NCBI RefSeq assembly: GCF_027595165.1
Contig: NZ_CP097292.1
Span: forward strand, 62,001-126,000
Reading direction: 5' to 3'
Length of the DNA stretch: 64,000 bases
Origin: Providencia sp. PROV188
Lineage (GTDB): Bacteria > Pseudomonadota > Gammaproteobacteria > Enterobacterales > Enterobacteriaceae
Shown: piece after piece, positions 18,801-27,441 of the stretch
Numbering within the stretch: position 1 is the first letter of the stretch
Layout: each line of letters opens with the position of its first letter
Position numbers and translations under genes: made by a program
Notes under the pieces: model-generated
The model's input: the letters and a program-made list of their open reading frames with translations, nothing else
What the model was told of the DNA's origin: nothing
Databases searched by the model: none

Positions 18801-20007
18801 AATAACCTCGATTTATTCGAAGAAACTCTACACGATCAAAGACCGCTTTTGCGAAATCTTCCGCTGCGCTTTTAGCATTTTTTAAAGCCTCAGCACTTCC
18901 TATATACGTTGCAGGATTTGCAGAAATCACGGTATCAAATGATTCTCCACAACGTTCAAATCCATCCAAGCGAGGCAATGCAACATCGAGCATATCACCA
19001 CCAAAAATTTCCTTCGCTAAACTATGACATAGTTTGTGATCTGTTTTACTTGCAAGTTTAGACATAAACCCAATATTACTAATCAATTTAACATTCTCGC
19101 CTGTAGACTGGATTAAGTCGATAAGCTCAGGTAAACGCGTTAAATATTTCAGCGTAGAATGAAAATCAACTTGTGCAGGAGGTACTGGCGTCATTAAAAT
19201 ATCAGCTGCAGCAATCGCATTCGATAAAAATGCATCTAAATGAGGTCCACTATCAATAAAAATAAAATCATAGTCATGCTTAATTTTATTGATAATGTTA
19301 TCGCGAAGAACCGTATAGAAATTATGATTGGGTAAATATTCCGCACATAAAATTTCCCACTGTGAAGCAATAAAGGCATCTTCAATCGATGCAGGTATGA
19401 CATCAACACCTTGAACCACAGACGGTAAGATAAACTCACTAAGCAACTCGTCTCGAGTCACATTTTGAAGCATAGCCTGAGCGGCCGTTGTTTCAACAGA
19501 GCCAATGGACTGCATATGGTCTAAAAACATCGTTGCTGATGCTTGAGGATCGAGATCGATAACAAGGATCCTTAAATCTTCAAATATAAGATGCGGATGT
19601 GTTCTCAATGCATGCGCAAGAGATACCGTACTTACCGTTTTCGATACCCCCCCCTTTAAATTACCAATAAAAAAAGTAAACGCTTCGGAATATCGGTCTC
19701 GATATTTTGGGATCCCACGATGGTGATAAATATCAACAATATTTTGGATAGTCATCGCATATTTCGATGATGTCCCCGCCTGTCTTTTTTCAAACTCATA
19801 GCCAAGCGCCTCCATCTCATTCACCGCATAATCGACGCTGGCACGAGTCAATTTTGGTAATTTAGCGACTGCCGCTTTGGAGAATACTTGATAATATGTC
19901 GTTTCATTCAACTCTTCTTTTTGAGATTGGATCTGAGTAGTTAAAGACTGCAGTAATTTTATAGAACGGCCAGCAATTTTATTAAATTGATTATTTTGCT
20001 TAATCAC
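18790..20007 (-). CDS. parA: Partition ATPase ParA, type Ia (P1-like)
   Basis: A 405-residue type Ia ParA. The ~100-residue N-terminal extension with a winged-helix look (AAVAKLPKLTRASVDYAVNE) is the operator-binding domain that lets this class repress its own operon. The deviant Walker A is GNLKGGVSKTVST, followed by the Walker A' stretch LVIDLDPQASAT and the later DFIFIDSGPHLDAF. These are the hallmarks of the ParA/MinD superfamily. It forms an operon with parB. The probable operator and parS sites lie in the 850-base gap upstream. Confidence 0.92.
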   Translation of the reverse strand: MIKQNNQFNKIAGRSIKLLQSLTTQIQSQKEELNETTYYQVFSKAAVAKLPKLTRASVDYAVNEMEALGYEFEKRQAGTSSKYAMTIQNIVDIYHHRGIPKYRDRYSEAFTFFIGNLKGGVSKTVSTVSLAHALRTHPHLIFEDLRILVIDLDPQASATMFLDHMQSIGSVETTAAQAMLQNVTRDELLSEFILPSVVQGVDVIPASIEDAFIASQWEILCAEYLPNHNFYTVLRDNIINKIKHDYDFIFIDSGPHLDAFLSNAIAAADILMTPVPPAQVDFHSTLKYLTRLPELIDLIQSTGENVKLISNIGFMSKLASKTDHKLCHSLAKEIFGGDMLDVALPRLDGFERCGESFDTVISANPATYIGSAEALKNAKSAAEDFAKAVFDRVEFLRINRGYYAS

Positions 20008-20150
20008 CTAGAGTTCCTTTTTATGCAGCATTTTAGATTTAACCTAATATTCCTACATACTGAACGCCTTGTAAACATTATTTATGAAAAATTTATTCAC
20101 CACCGCACAAAAACAACATACATAGTTGATTTTTAAGGAGAAATAAGATC

Positions 20151-20180
20151 GTTCACCTTGGGTTTCACGTTGAAATCACC
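20151..20180. promoter_or_regulatory. parS: Candidate parS centromere site 1
   Basis: The motif TTTCA-N3-TGAAATCACCA with a further TTCACC on the left resembles the A box and B box of P1 parS (GTGAAATCGCCA). It lies 144 bases upstream of the parA start. A second copy with the same spacing is at 20813. Confidence 0.55.
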
Positions 20181-20640
20181 AATATTTAAGAATGAAATAA
20201 TCATCAGTCAATTGAAAGATTAAATGTTTTCTTTTCGATTATTCTACCTTAAAAAACAATAGGCAAATAATTATATTAATATCTATTGATGAATAAGAAG
20301 TCACGCAGAGAAAGGCATTTCATGACGAGAATAAATATATTTTTTTATTTTAACAGGTAGGTTATCTCTTTTCAGGAAATCTAAAGTAAAAAAAAATGGT
20401 TCTAAAAAAATTGACATACTGTAATATTGAGACTAGCCACCGCACATCTCGATGAATCATTCGCTCCCCTCTCCTCCCCTCCGTTTAACAAAATTAATTT
20501 TTGTTGTCACTAAAAAATAAATTCAGATAAAAATGGAATATAGGCATCCTTGTCACAAAATAGGCGCGTAATAGTAATACTCCCAAAAACCGGATAAACG
20601 CTGAGAAGAATATGATCAGGTCACAGGAGGACCGAGAGAA

Positions 20641-20710
20641 GATAGAAGATAGAAGATAGAAGATAGAAGATAGAAGATAGAAGATAGAAGATAGAAGATA
20701 GAAGATAGAA
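20641..20710 (+). repeat. Ten tandem copies of GATAGAA
   Basis: Exactly ten perfect copies of the heptamer GATAGAA, with a one-base variant (GAGAGAA) before and a degenerate GACAG after. The array lies between the two parS-like sites. Perfect identity suggests recent slippage expansion or selection; the length should vary between isolates. Confidence 0.95.
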
Positions 20711-20812
20711 GACAGTTAAACTAAAAACGGACACATGACATCAGTAATTTCACCATTTAATAAATTCAGTAACCAACTGAATTAAAAGAGGTTAATGATT
20801 AAACATGGATTA

Positions 20813-20833
20813 ATTTCAACTTGAAATCACCAT
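20813..20833. promoter_or_regulatory. parS: Candidate parS centromere site 2
   Basis: ATTTCAA-C-TTGAAAT is a perfect palindrome followed by CACCAT. The core TTTCA-N3-TGAAATCACCA is shared with site 1 and resembles P1 parS A/B boxes. It lies just past the stop of the recombinase gene, 805 bases upstream of parA. Confidence 0.5.
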
Positions 20834-20866
20834 CATGATAAACACTTAACGTCTTCTTGATCTTAT

Positions 20867-21592
20867 CTACCTAAATGAAATATCAAAATGCAGCATTGCA
20901 TCCAAGGTGAAAATTTTGGTGTAAACATCCGTTGAGCTGGATTTTTTATGCCCCAAATACGCCTGAATAACTTTAAGGGGGACCCCATTAAAAATAAGGT
21001 GCATAGCAAAACTGTGTCGAAAGGTTTTGCACGTGATCGGCTCAACAACATACGAAATCCCCTTGGCTTCCGCCTGCTCAACCGCAGCGCGCAACCAATT
21101 ACGAACCGTATTATCACTTTGGATCGGCCAAATCTGGCTTTGGTTTTTTAACCTCATCGTCGCAAAATAGCTTTTCATTAACTGCACATAGTCGGGATCA
21201 AACAAAGCCACCACGCGTTTAGCTCGTGGTTTGACTTTATTTTTTGTAATGATATTTTTGGGTTCACGTTGTTTTAACGTACGTAACACCACAAATGGCG
21301 TGTCCTCATCAAGATAAAAATCCCCTTTCGTCAATGCCAATGCTTCATGAATGCGCGCTCCCGTATTCCATAAAGTCTCAATTAACGTACGCTGATGCAG
21401 ATCCGGAATAAATTGCAACAGTTGATTGATTTCTGGTGCCAATAAATATTTAGGGCAATCGAGCTCTGCCGCAATCGCCAAATTTCGTAATTGCCGCGCA
21501 CGCTCTAAATGCCCCTTTTGTAAAAGGGCTTGAGATTGGCGCTGCAAAATTGATTTACCACTTTCAGGACTGACAGGAAAAAAAGCAGACAT
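20867..21592 (-). CDS. resD: Tyrosine recombinase, ResD-like plasmid resolvase
   Basis: A 241-residue phage-integrase-type recombinase. Catalytic residues are visible in order: Arg in LWNTGARIHEALAL, Lys in the TLKQREPKN beta-hairpin, H-x-x-R in TCKTFRHSFAMHL, His in LGHKKSSST, and the Tyr nucleophile in STDVYTKIF. The start MSAFFPVSPESGKS and the short length fit the F-plasmid D protein (ResD), which resolves plasmid dimers at a nearby site. Linkage to par genes supports a maintenance role rather than prophage integration. The start is the ATG at 21592. Confidence 0.85.
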   Translation of the reverse strand: MSAFFPVSPESGKSILQRQSQALLQKGHLERARQLRNLAIAAELDCPKYLLAPEINQLLQFIPDLHQRTLIETLWNTGARIHEALALTKGDFYLDEDTPFVVLRTLKQREPKNIITKNKVKPRAKRVVALFDPDYVQLMKSYFATMRLKNQSQIWPIQSDNTVRNWLRAAVEQAEAKGISYVVEPITCKTFRHSFAMHLIFNGVPLKVIQAYLGHKKSSSTDVYTKIFTLDAMLHFDISFR

Positions 21593-22165
21593 AATACATC
21601 ACCTTAATAATCACCACTCTAATAATTACAATTAATATTATCACCCATTAAAACCAAATGAGACGCGGTAACAAAAGATCGCGCACTCGCGCCTGACGCT
21701 CATCAGATCCTTTCATCTTTTGGGCCGATTTTTGCCTCTGCTGAATTTAGGTATTATTGTCTTTTTTCCCTTAAACCGCAATAAGTTACACAACATGGAA
21801 AATATCGCCCATTCAAATAAACAAGATATAGTGAAGATCCTTACAACGATTACACTAAATAAGGGAAAATATGCGAAACACGTTATTTGCGGAGAATGAC
21901 GGTAAAGCGCAATAATAAAAAATACGAATAATTGATTAAAAAATAGACTTCACAGGACTTATTAAGAGAGGATATCTAACCACCTCTAATGTATTTCATT
22001 AAATAATGGCAAAAATGGCTTAAAATCGATTATAGGAAGATTTAGCTATGTAAGACTTCTTTTGAAGAAATTGAGGTGTTAACTTGTGAACAGCCTGATT
22101 GTAGTCGAAGAAAAAGACCGGTTGAGATGATTGACAGGAAAAACATGAAAGAACGATTGATATCG
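21593..22165. other. Non-coding gap upstream of the recombinase
   Basis: No gene is seen. This is the most likely place for the recombination (resolution) site and promoter of the recombinase, but I cannot mark the site with confidence. Confidence 0.4.
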
Positions 22166-22758
22166 CTACCGAGGATTTACCGCCGAAGTAAAAATCGCAA
22201 TCAATGGCTTAAGATCAAGATAAACACCCGCAATATTTGCATCTATCCAGTGCTGTTGAGAAATGGCAGACCACTTTATGTCATAGCCTAAACAAAAAGC
22301 ATTTCTTCAAAAAAGAAACGTAATGTCCGCCCATTTCTTTCTCGAAAAGGATGAAGTAGATTAAGCTCACAAAATAAATGGGCTAAATCTTTAATTAAAT
22401 CAGCAAGATTTGAATGGCATTCTAAATTTGGGATGGTATTAAAAAGCTTTATTGCTTCAGGTTCAATTCTTGAAAAAGTACAAAAACGGGTATTACCCTT
22501 TGAAATATCGATATCCCTAACCTTACCTGCCCACGCATATAGGTCTTGAAAGAGATAAAAATGCAAAAACTTTAAATGAGAAAAATCGAATTGTGAAAGG
22601 AGCGATAGTTCACTTTGATATGAAAGGAATCGCGCAGTTGTAAAAGCAATTTCAGCTTCTTCAAGAAGCTCTATATCTTGTATATTTAGAACATTGATAA
22701 GAATATCTGTGCCAAGATAACAATAGGAATCCTGGCCTATGCCATATTTATCGCGCAT
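22166..22758 (-). pseudogene. fic: Fic-family AMP transferase, frameshifted near the C-terminus
   Basis: Close to E. coli Fic across its length: QDLYAWAGKVRDIDISKGN matches the DIFDWAGQLREVDIYQGD segment, and the Fic loop reads HPFRERNGRTLR (His kept). The open frame stops after FFFEEMLFV (22288), but one base over the protein continues as GYDIKWSAISQQHWIDANI to a stop at 22166, which matches the Fic C-terminus (GYQLSWQGI). So a single-base frameshift in CTTTTTGTTTAGG shortens it from ~200 to 156 residues. Fic enzymes transfer AMP to proteins. Oddity: the loop has Arg where the consensus Fic loop has the first Gly of GNG. The gene overlaps its small partner. Confidence 0.85.
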
Positions 22759-22894
22759 ATTTGCGTTTTAGCTCTGAAATGGAAAGTTTTTTTTCCTTAT
22801 TTTTCAAAACAATACCTTCATATGAAAGGCTCACTCGATAGTTTTCCAAAGACGTAGAAAACTTAGCTTTAGTCACAAATGTCGTCGTTCTCAT
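22748..22894 (-). CDS. Small Fic partner, YhfG-like antitoxin
   Basis: A 48-residue frame ending ISELKRKYAR, which resembles the C-terminus of YhfG (LEELRSHYER), the small protein encoded before fic in E. coli. Its stop overlaps the fic start by 11 bases, so both are co-translated. An AGGTGAG ribosome-binding sequence lies upstream. It probably restrains Fic. Confidence 0.65.
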   Translation of the reverse strand: MRTTTFVTKAKFSTSLENYRVSLSYEGIVLKNKEKKLSISELKRKYAR

Positions 22895-23025
22895 CGCTCA
22901 CCTCTTCAAAATATTCCTTAGAATTATAAGATAAAGTAAGTATAACATAAAATAGTCATCGCTTTATCTCTAACCCTAGAAAATCTTTCGCCCTATATTT
23001 TTCATTAAGAATAATTATAGATAAT

Positions 23026-23475
23026 TTAATTTCTATTTTTTCTATATTTATTCATTTTCAAATAAATCATTTTTCTTGCATCATAACTTATTAATATTGT
23101 AATTATTTTTGAAAATAAATAAAAGAGTACTAAAGATAAAAATGCACTGATAAAACCAAAAAACCATCTTTGTTTTTTTATTAAATTATTAATGTAATCT
23201 ATAGAAGCCTTATCATTAAAAGCATCAAAAACTAAATCTACTGATTTTTTTGAAAACCTCACTGAAAATTCATCTTTATCACATTGTTCTTTGGTAATGT
23301 GCCAATCCTTAGCATCATTTTTGATAAAATTATATTCTACCGCCTCATGGCTATTAAACCAAAAGCACCCAGTGTCATCAAACTTGATCAACCCAGCTGG
23401 TTTTACTGCTATTGTAGTGCTCGTAGAAAAAAACGCTATTATAATTAATAGAAAAAATATACTGAATGGGATCAG
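23026..23475 (-). CDS. Hypothetical envelope protein with signal peptide and C-terminal TM
   Basis: I do not recognise this protein. A conservative start would be the TTG at 23391 (121 residues), but the open frame upstream encodes a clear signal-peptide-like stretch (IPFSIFFLLIIIAFFSTSTT). I therefore prefer the CTG at 23475, whose CTGA overlaps the stop of the upstream gene as an ATGA overlap would. The exported part has one CFWF motif and one more Cys (KEQCDKDEF). A transmembrane helix (FGFISAFLSLVLFYLFS) and a basic cytoplasmic tail follow. The gene forms an operon with the truncated frame upstream. The start is uncertain. Confidence 0.5.
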   Translation of the reverse strand: MIPFSIFFLLIIIAFFSTSTTIAVKPAGLIKFDDTGCFWFNSHEAVEYNFIKNDAKDWHITKEQCDKDEFSVRFSKKSVDLVFDAFNDKASIDYINNLIKKQRWFFGFISAFLSLVLFYLFSKIITILISYDARKMIYLKMNKYRKNRN

Positions 23476-23757
23476 AATGTGTATTTTTTTACCTTTAGAT
23501 ATTCAATAGAAAAACAAAACCTTAGCTTTGAAATAACTTTAAAGTCTAATTCATATATTTTAACCCACGATTCAAATTTATATTTTTGCCTTTTCGATAT
23601 TGCATTCATATTATAATCATAATTGAATTTTTCAACTTCTTTTATATCAGATAATAAATCATCATTACTTTCAACGTTATGTCCAGTCCAAAATCTAAAA
23701 AATCTATCTGATATCGAAAAACCTGATTTTGCTTTGTTTTTTATAAACCAAATAGAA
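23472..23757 (-). pseudogene. Truncated gene cut by the IS91-family insertion
   Basis: About 91 codons of a frame enter from the insertion junction (FIKNKAKSGFSISDRFF, FWTGHNVESNDD) and end at a stop at 23472. The upstream part is missing; the IS91-type element begins where the frame is cut. It is basic and aromatic and I cannot assign a family. It overlaps the next gene by four bases, so they belonged to one operon before the insertion. Confidence 0.55.
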
Positions 23758-23758
23758 C

Positions 23759-25070
23759 AGTTGCCCGCCTATGGCGGGAGCTAAGACTCTGTCACAGTAG
23801 CACTTTATTCAAACAACTTCACTCGCTATAATCCCTCAATGCACATACCACGACCCGCAAAACTTCTCTTTCAGATTGATGATGGCTGGGATCAATTACT
23901 CATTAAAAACGGTCATGCCGTTCCCGAGTGGACTAAGCTCGTCATCGAACGGATGCTCGCTTGCGGGACAGGGGCTATGGGCGTTCACCGTTATTGTTGC
24001 GCTTCGCCTGCCTGCTCTCATACAAAATATTTCTGCCAAAGCTGCAAAAGTAAAGGATGTAGTGCCTGTGGCATGAAGGCCACAGAACAATGGATTGCCG
24101 AGCAACAACACATTCTCCCCGACTGTGAATGGCAACATATTACCTTCACCATGCCCGACAAACTCTGGCCGGCTTTTACCAACAACTGGCCACTACTCAA
24201 CCAACTTTTCGCCTGCGCCGCCAATACCCTGTTGAAATGGGCAAAAAAACTCGGTATCGAAATCGGCTTGTTTGTCGCCCTTCATACTTACGGTCGTCAA
24301 CTCAACCAACATCCTCACATTCATTTATCGGTGACTCGCGGGGGACTCTGCCTCAAACACGGCATCTGGCGCCCCATTTTCTTCAAAAAGAAAATCGTTG
24401 AGCGTTACTGGCGTCAGGCCATCATTACCTTATTACGGGAAAACTACGCAACATTGAATTTACCAATGACTGGCTTCGAGCACATCCGTGATTACCGCGA
24501 ATGGTGCCAATTTATTGAAGCTCAGTACCAGCGACGCTGGAAAATTCACTTCGCTAAAAAAAACTCGAAACCCCCGCCAAAACGTCAATTATCTTGGCCG
24601 TTACCTGAAACGACCGCCGATAGCCGCTTCAAAATTACGTCATTACACCGGGGGGCGGTCGTTCATCATTATTTTGACCACCGAACTGGGCGCCATCGCA
24701 CACAACGACTGAGTCAGGAAGAGATGCTATGGCGTTATATCAGTCATATCCAGTCTCGCCATTTTAAAATGGTCCGATATTACGGCTTTCTGGCCTATCG
24801 AAAGCGGGGGGCTTTATTACCGAAAGTGTATGAAGCGCAGGGGATGATAGTGAAAGCTAAGCCACAAAAACCGGGCTTTGCATCACTGATGAAGCAATTT
24901 ACGAATGTGGATCCATACCAATGTGTGTTGTGTGGGAGCCGAATGGTTTTTAATTGTGCAGAGGCGGGGCTTCGAGCCGAAGCGTTATTAGACATGCGTC
25001 GTCAACAATTTAAAACTGAGCGATGGTTACAACAAGCGGCATAGGGATGTTCCGCTTAAAATTCAGTTAA
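23759..25070 (+). mobile_element. IS91-family insertion sequence
   Basis: The element holds a single IS91-type transposase gene. At its left edge there is a GAAC tetranucleotide (23755-23758), the typical IS91 target, directly followed by a CCCGCC-TAT-GGCGGG hairpin (23764-23778), a terminal signature of this rolling-circle family. The right end cannot be fixed by eye; I place it shortly after the transposase stop. The insertion truncates a gene on its left. Confidence 0.75.
23839..25044 (+). CDS. tnpA: IS91-family rolling-circle transposase
   Basis: A 401-residue HUH transposase. It shows the N-terminal zinc finger (CCASPACSHTKYFCQSCKSK, CSACGMKATEQW), the conserved WQHITFTMPDKLWP, the metal-binding HUH motif in HPHIHLSVTRGG, and the catalytic tyrosine region in MVRYYGFLAYRKRG. 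These enzymes nick one strand and transpose by rolling circle, inserting next to GAAC/CAAG. The length is normal and the gene appears intact. The C-terminal Cys pair (CVLCGSRM) is also typical of the family. Confidence 0.92.
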   Translation: MHIPRPAKLLFQIDDGWDQLLIKNGHAVPEWTKLVIERMLACGTGAMGVHRYCCASPACSHTKYFCQSCKSKGCSACGMKATEQWIAEQQHILPDCEWQHITFTMPDKLWPAFTNNWPLLNQLFACAANTLLKWAKKLGIEIGLFVALHTYGRQLNQHPHIHLSVTRGGLCLKHGIWRPIFFKKKIVERYWRQAIITLLRENYATLNLPMTGFEHIRDYREWCQFIEAQYQRRWKIHFAKKNSKPPPKRQLSWPLPETTADSRFKITSLHRGAVVHHYFDHRTGRHRTQRLSQEEMLWRYISHIQSRHFKMVRYYGFLAYRKRGALLPKVYEAQGMIVKAKPQKPGFASLMKQFTNVDPYQCVLCGSRMVFNCAEAGLRAEALLDMRRQQFKTERWLQQAA

Positions 25071-25127
25071 TCGTATACTAAACATCCAAATAATGAAAAT
25101 ACAGGGAATAACTTATCGATAAAATAG

Positions 25128-25322
25128 ATGATCTGTCATCTGCATAGCGGGCAATGGTTAGGCAAAAGTGACATTCAGTCTCCTAACCATGAACGTGCGG
25201 CTGAAGAACTAGGCGTGAGCGTGCGAAGTTACAAACGTTATGAAAAAGCGCAAAACATCGCTAAACTCATTGAGCTAGCGACGTTTGCGTTAAGCACAAA
25301 AATGACAAAGGAAATAGGGTGA
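25128..25322 (+). pseudogene. Fragment of an HTH (XRE-like) protein
   Basis: HERAAEELGVSVRSYKRYEK looks like the recognition half of a phage-repressor-type helix-turn-helix. The expected first helix upstream is absent and the frame lacks a good ribosome site. It probably survives from a small regulator cut by neighbouring insertions. Confidence 0.4.
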
Positions 25323-25324
25323 GA

Positions 25325-26287
25325 CTACTGCAGGGAAATGAGCTCTTCGCGGCTTAAACCGGTACTCTCAATGATAAGATCAAGGCTAACACCGTTCTTG
25401 AGCAAGTTACGCGCCATATCCAGTTGACGCTGATGTGCAAGCAGTCGTTCTTCTTCTCTACCTTTCTCGATACCAAGCTCAATGCCTTGCTGCAGGCCTT
25501 CTTGACGGCCTTTATCTTGTAAGCGTTGTGCTATATTCACAATAACCTCCTGATGCTTATCTGCCTGTTCACTCAATTGCTGGACAATATGTTCAAAGTT
25601 GGGGGAGTCCAGTGCAATGAACAGATAATTGAGGATAGTGACGATGTCGTTATCATCATTATACTGTTGATTGAGCGCTTGTGCCAATAGGGGGATAACC
25701 TTATCAAATTCATCCCGCAAATATTTGTGCTTCATCGCCAGCTCCATCACGGCCACTTTACGATGATTGACCAACTCATTATCATCAATCACCGTCACAT
25801 CAACCAACGGGAAAGGTTGGGTATACAATTCATTGGCCATATCTGGTAACGGAAAGCAATCGGTCCACAATTGAGAATAGGGGTAGGGTGAACGACCACC
25901 ATGATAAAACAGCACCGGCACTACTAACGGTAACGTTTTATGCCCTTGCTGAAGATGTTGGTTCATGGCTAAGAAAGCATAGTGCATAAGTCTCCAGGCC
26001 ATTAGTTTATCGGGCGTCGACTGGTGCTCGACGAGAAGGTAAATATACCCTTCACCTTCGGTGGTTTGCACCGAATAGAGCACATCGGATAATCGAGATC
26101 GCAGCTGTTTGTCTATAAACGAGGAATTTGTGAGTGCCAGCGTACTGAAATCGCATAACGCTTTAATATGCTCAGGCAGATGAATGTCAAAAAAATCTTT
26201 TGCGCTGTCAACCTGCGTCATAAACCCTTTAAAAGCCGCATCATGTGCCGTCGGCGTGTGCTTAGGTTTCATTATTCTATCACTCAC
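25325..26287 (-). CDS. rpn: Rpn-family recombination-promoting nuclease
   Basis: A 320-residue Rpn/YhgA-type protein (transposase_31 PD-(D/E)XK nuclease). It starts with the family's HDAAFKGFMTQVDSAKDFFD. Catalytic candidates are the D in RSRLSDVLYSV and the E-x-Q in YLLVEHQSTPD, and LPLVVPVLFYHGG is the conserved core. The C-terminus has a repetitive GLQQGIELGIEKGREEE helix, as usual. E. coli Rpn proteins cut DNA and raise RecA-independent recombination; some members provide phage defence. The gene stands alone between the IS91 element and the finO operon. It is intact; the start at 26287 is the first of two possible Met (also 26272). Confidence 0.88.
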   Translation of the reverse strand: MSDRIMKPKHTPTAHDAAFKGFMTQVDSAKDFFDIHLPEHIKALCDFSTLALTNSSFIDKQLRSRLSDVLYSVQTTEGEGYIYLLVEHQSTPDKLMAWRLMHYAFLAMNQHLQQGHKTLPLVVPVLFYHGGRSPYPYSQLWTDCFPLPDMANELYTQPFPLVDVTVIDDNELVNHRKVAVMELAMKHKYLRDEFDKVIPLLAQALNQQYNDDNDIVTILNYLFIALDSPNFEHIVQQLSEQADKHQEVIVNIAQRLQDKGRQEGLQQGIELGIEKGREEERLLAHQRQLDMARNLLKNGVSLDLIIESTGLSREELISLQ

Positions 26288-26586
26288 TCCTCACTAAAGA
26301 CTGTACATCATAACGCAGAATCGATTTTCAGTCCGTTTTTCGACGCTCAATGTTCACGTTAAGCCCAATTTGCCTTTTCGCCCATACATTTAATGAATTT
26401 AATCATACGATTTCAATGAATTAGTAAGTTCATGGACGATAAATAATAAATCACATTCCTTTTCGTCCAGGTCATCATGTCAATCAAATCACGTAAAATG
26501 TTAACCTTATTCACCAAACGGTCAGGTGATTCAACAAAATTGACACTTATTCATGTCTAAGTGATAAACCATTCAGCAGACTGGCT

Positions 26587-26817
26587 TTACATTTCATTCC
26601 ATAATCGGGGAGCTGGCGATTGCATGATAATCAGTGTCACGGTTAATAAAATAAAACAAAAGACCAACGTGTTTAGATATTTATCCGACCCGCCATGAAG
26701 ACGTGAATGCAGATACACAAATAACATCAAGCAAAACACAATAACTTGCGTCGTCATCAAAATAATAAACACACTTAACTCCTCTGACGGATGTACATTA
26801 TCGGAGCTAACATTCAT
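26587..26817 (-). CDS. Small two-helix membrane protein of the finO operon
   Basis: A 76-residue protein with two predicted transmembrane helices (VFIILMTTQVIVFCLMLFVY and LVFCFILLTVTLIIM) joined by a short polar loop. It starts three bases after the preceding gene stops, so it is the third gene of the finO operon. I do not recognise the family. Confidence 0.5.
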   Translation of the reverse strand: MNVSSDNVHPSEELSVFIILMTTQVIVFCLMLFVYLHSRLHGGSDKYLNTLVFCFILLTVTLIIMQSPAPRLWNEM

Positions 26818-26820
26818 TTT

Positions 26821-27441
26821 CTACCGAGATAGCAACAACGTATAGTGTGGTAAATTTTCATCGAACTGGCCGCAAAGATGGTGTTGTTTGATGACCTCGC
26901 TAAATTGTTCTTTATCACCCAGCACCCAAAAATTCACCGAGTTAACCTGTTTTCCATCATCACTAAACCCTGCGGTTAAGGCAGTCTGAGTGACATAGAA
27001 GGTGGTGGTTCCGGTTAGCATCGGTTTTTTCGTGATCAGTTTTTGCCAACGGTCATCACTGAGTACTACACTATTCCACCCTAAATCTTTGAGCAGCTCA
27101 GTCGCGTAGGTTAAGCGAAATAAATCACTTTGGCAGGCAATATCACAACAACACGAACGCCACAGATATTCTAACCGCGATTTCAGTTTTGAGGTCATTA
27201 ACCGTTGTTGACCAAGGTTGATAAGCCATTCAAAATCATGGACGACACAGCGATGAAACCGTTTTTGTTTCAGGGCTGTTTGTAGCCAACGAAGCAGAAA
27301 AAGATTTTCAGATTGGGCGTTTCGAGCCGCTTTTCCATCCCATTGGGCCAGTTTAAGCGCGACTAAAGCGGCAAAGGCTAATTTACCCAGCCAACGATTC
27401 TTTTCTTCAACGGTAATCGGGGAATTAGAAGTCTTGGTCAT
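26821..27441 (-). CDS. Unknown protein encoded between finO and a membrane protein
   Basis: A 206-residue soluble protein of unknown function. The start overlaps the finO stop by four bases (ATGA). Visible features: a helical N-terminus (KLAFAALVALKLAQWDGKAA), a Cys cluster in RSCCCDIACQSDLFR, and a beta-rich C-terminus (TTTFYVTQTALTAGF, NFWVLGDKEQF). A decayed homologue lies beside the other replicon (15365-15700), again next to finO remains, so the gene travels with finO and repA. A link to fertility control or replicon function is inference from this conserved linkage. Confidence 0.6.
   Translation of the reverse strand: MTKTSNSPITVEEKNRWLGKLAFAALVALKLAQWDGKAARNAQSENLFLLRWLQTALKQKRFHRCVVHDFEWLINLGQQRLMTSKLKSRLEYLWRSCCCDIACQSDLFRLTYATELLKDLGWNSVVLSDDRWQKLITKKPMLTGTTTFYVTQTALTAGFSDDGKQVNSVNFWVLGDKEQFSEVIKQHHLCGQFDENLPHYTLLLSR

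Larger units (their letters stand above)
20008..20866. other. Non-coding par control region
   Basis: No gene is seen in this 859-base gap. It holds two P1-like parS candidates, a tandem heptamer array (20641-20710) and a TTGACA -35-like box at 20412. It lies upstream of parAB and downstream of the recombinase gene, so it probably serves as centromere and promoter region. Confidence 0.55.

Noticed and set aside
20641..20710. Heptamer array as a CRISPR or iteron set
   Set aside because: The repeats are directly adjacent with no spacers, so it is not CRISPR. They are far from either repA origin and too short for typical initiator iterons.
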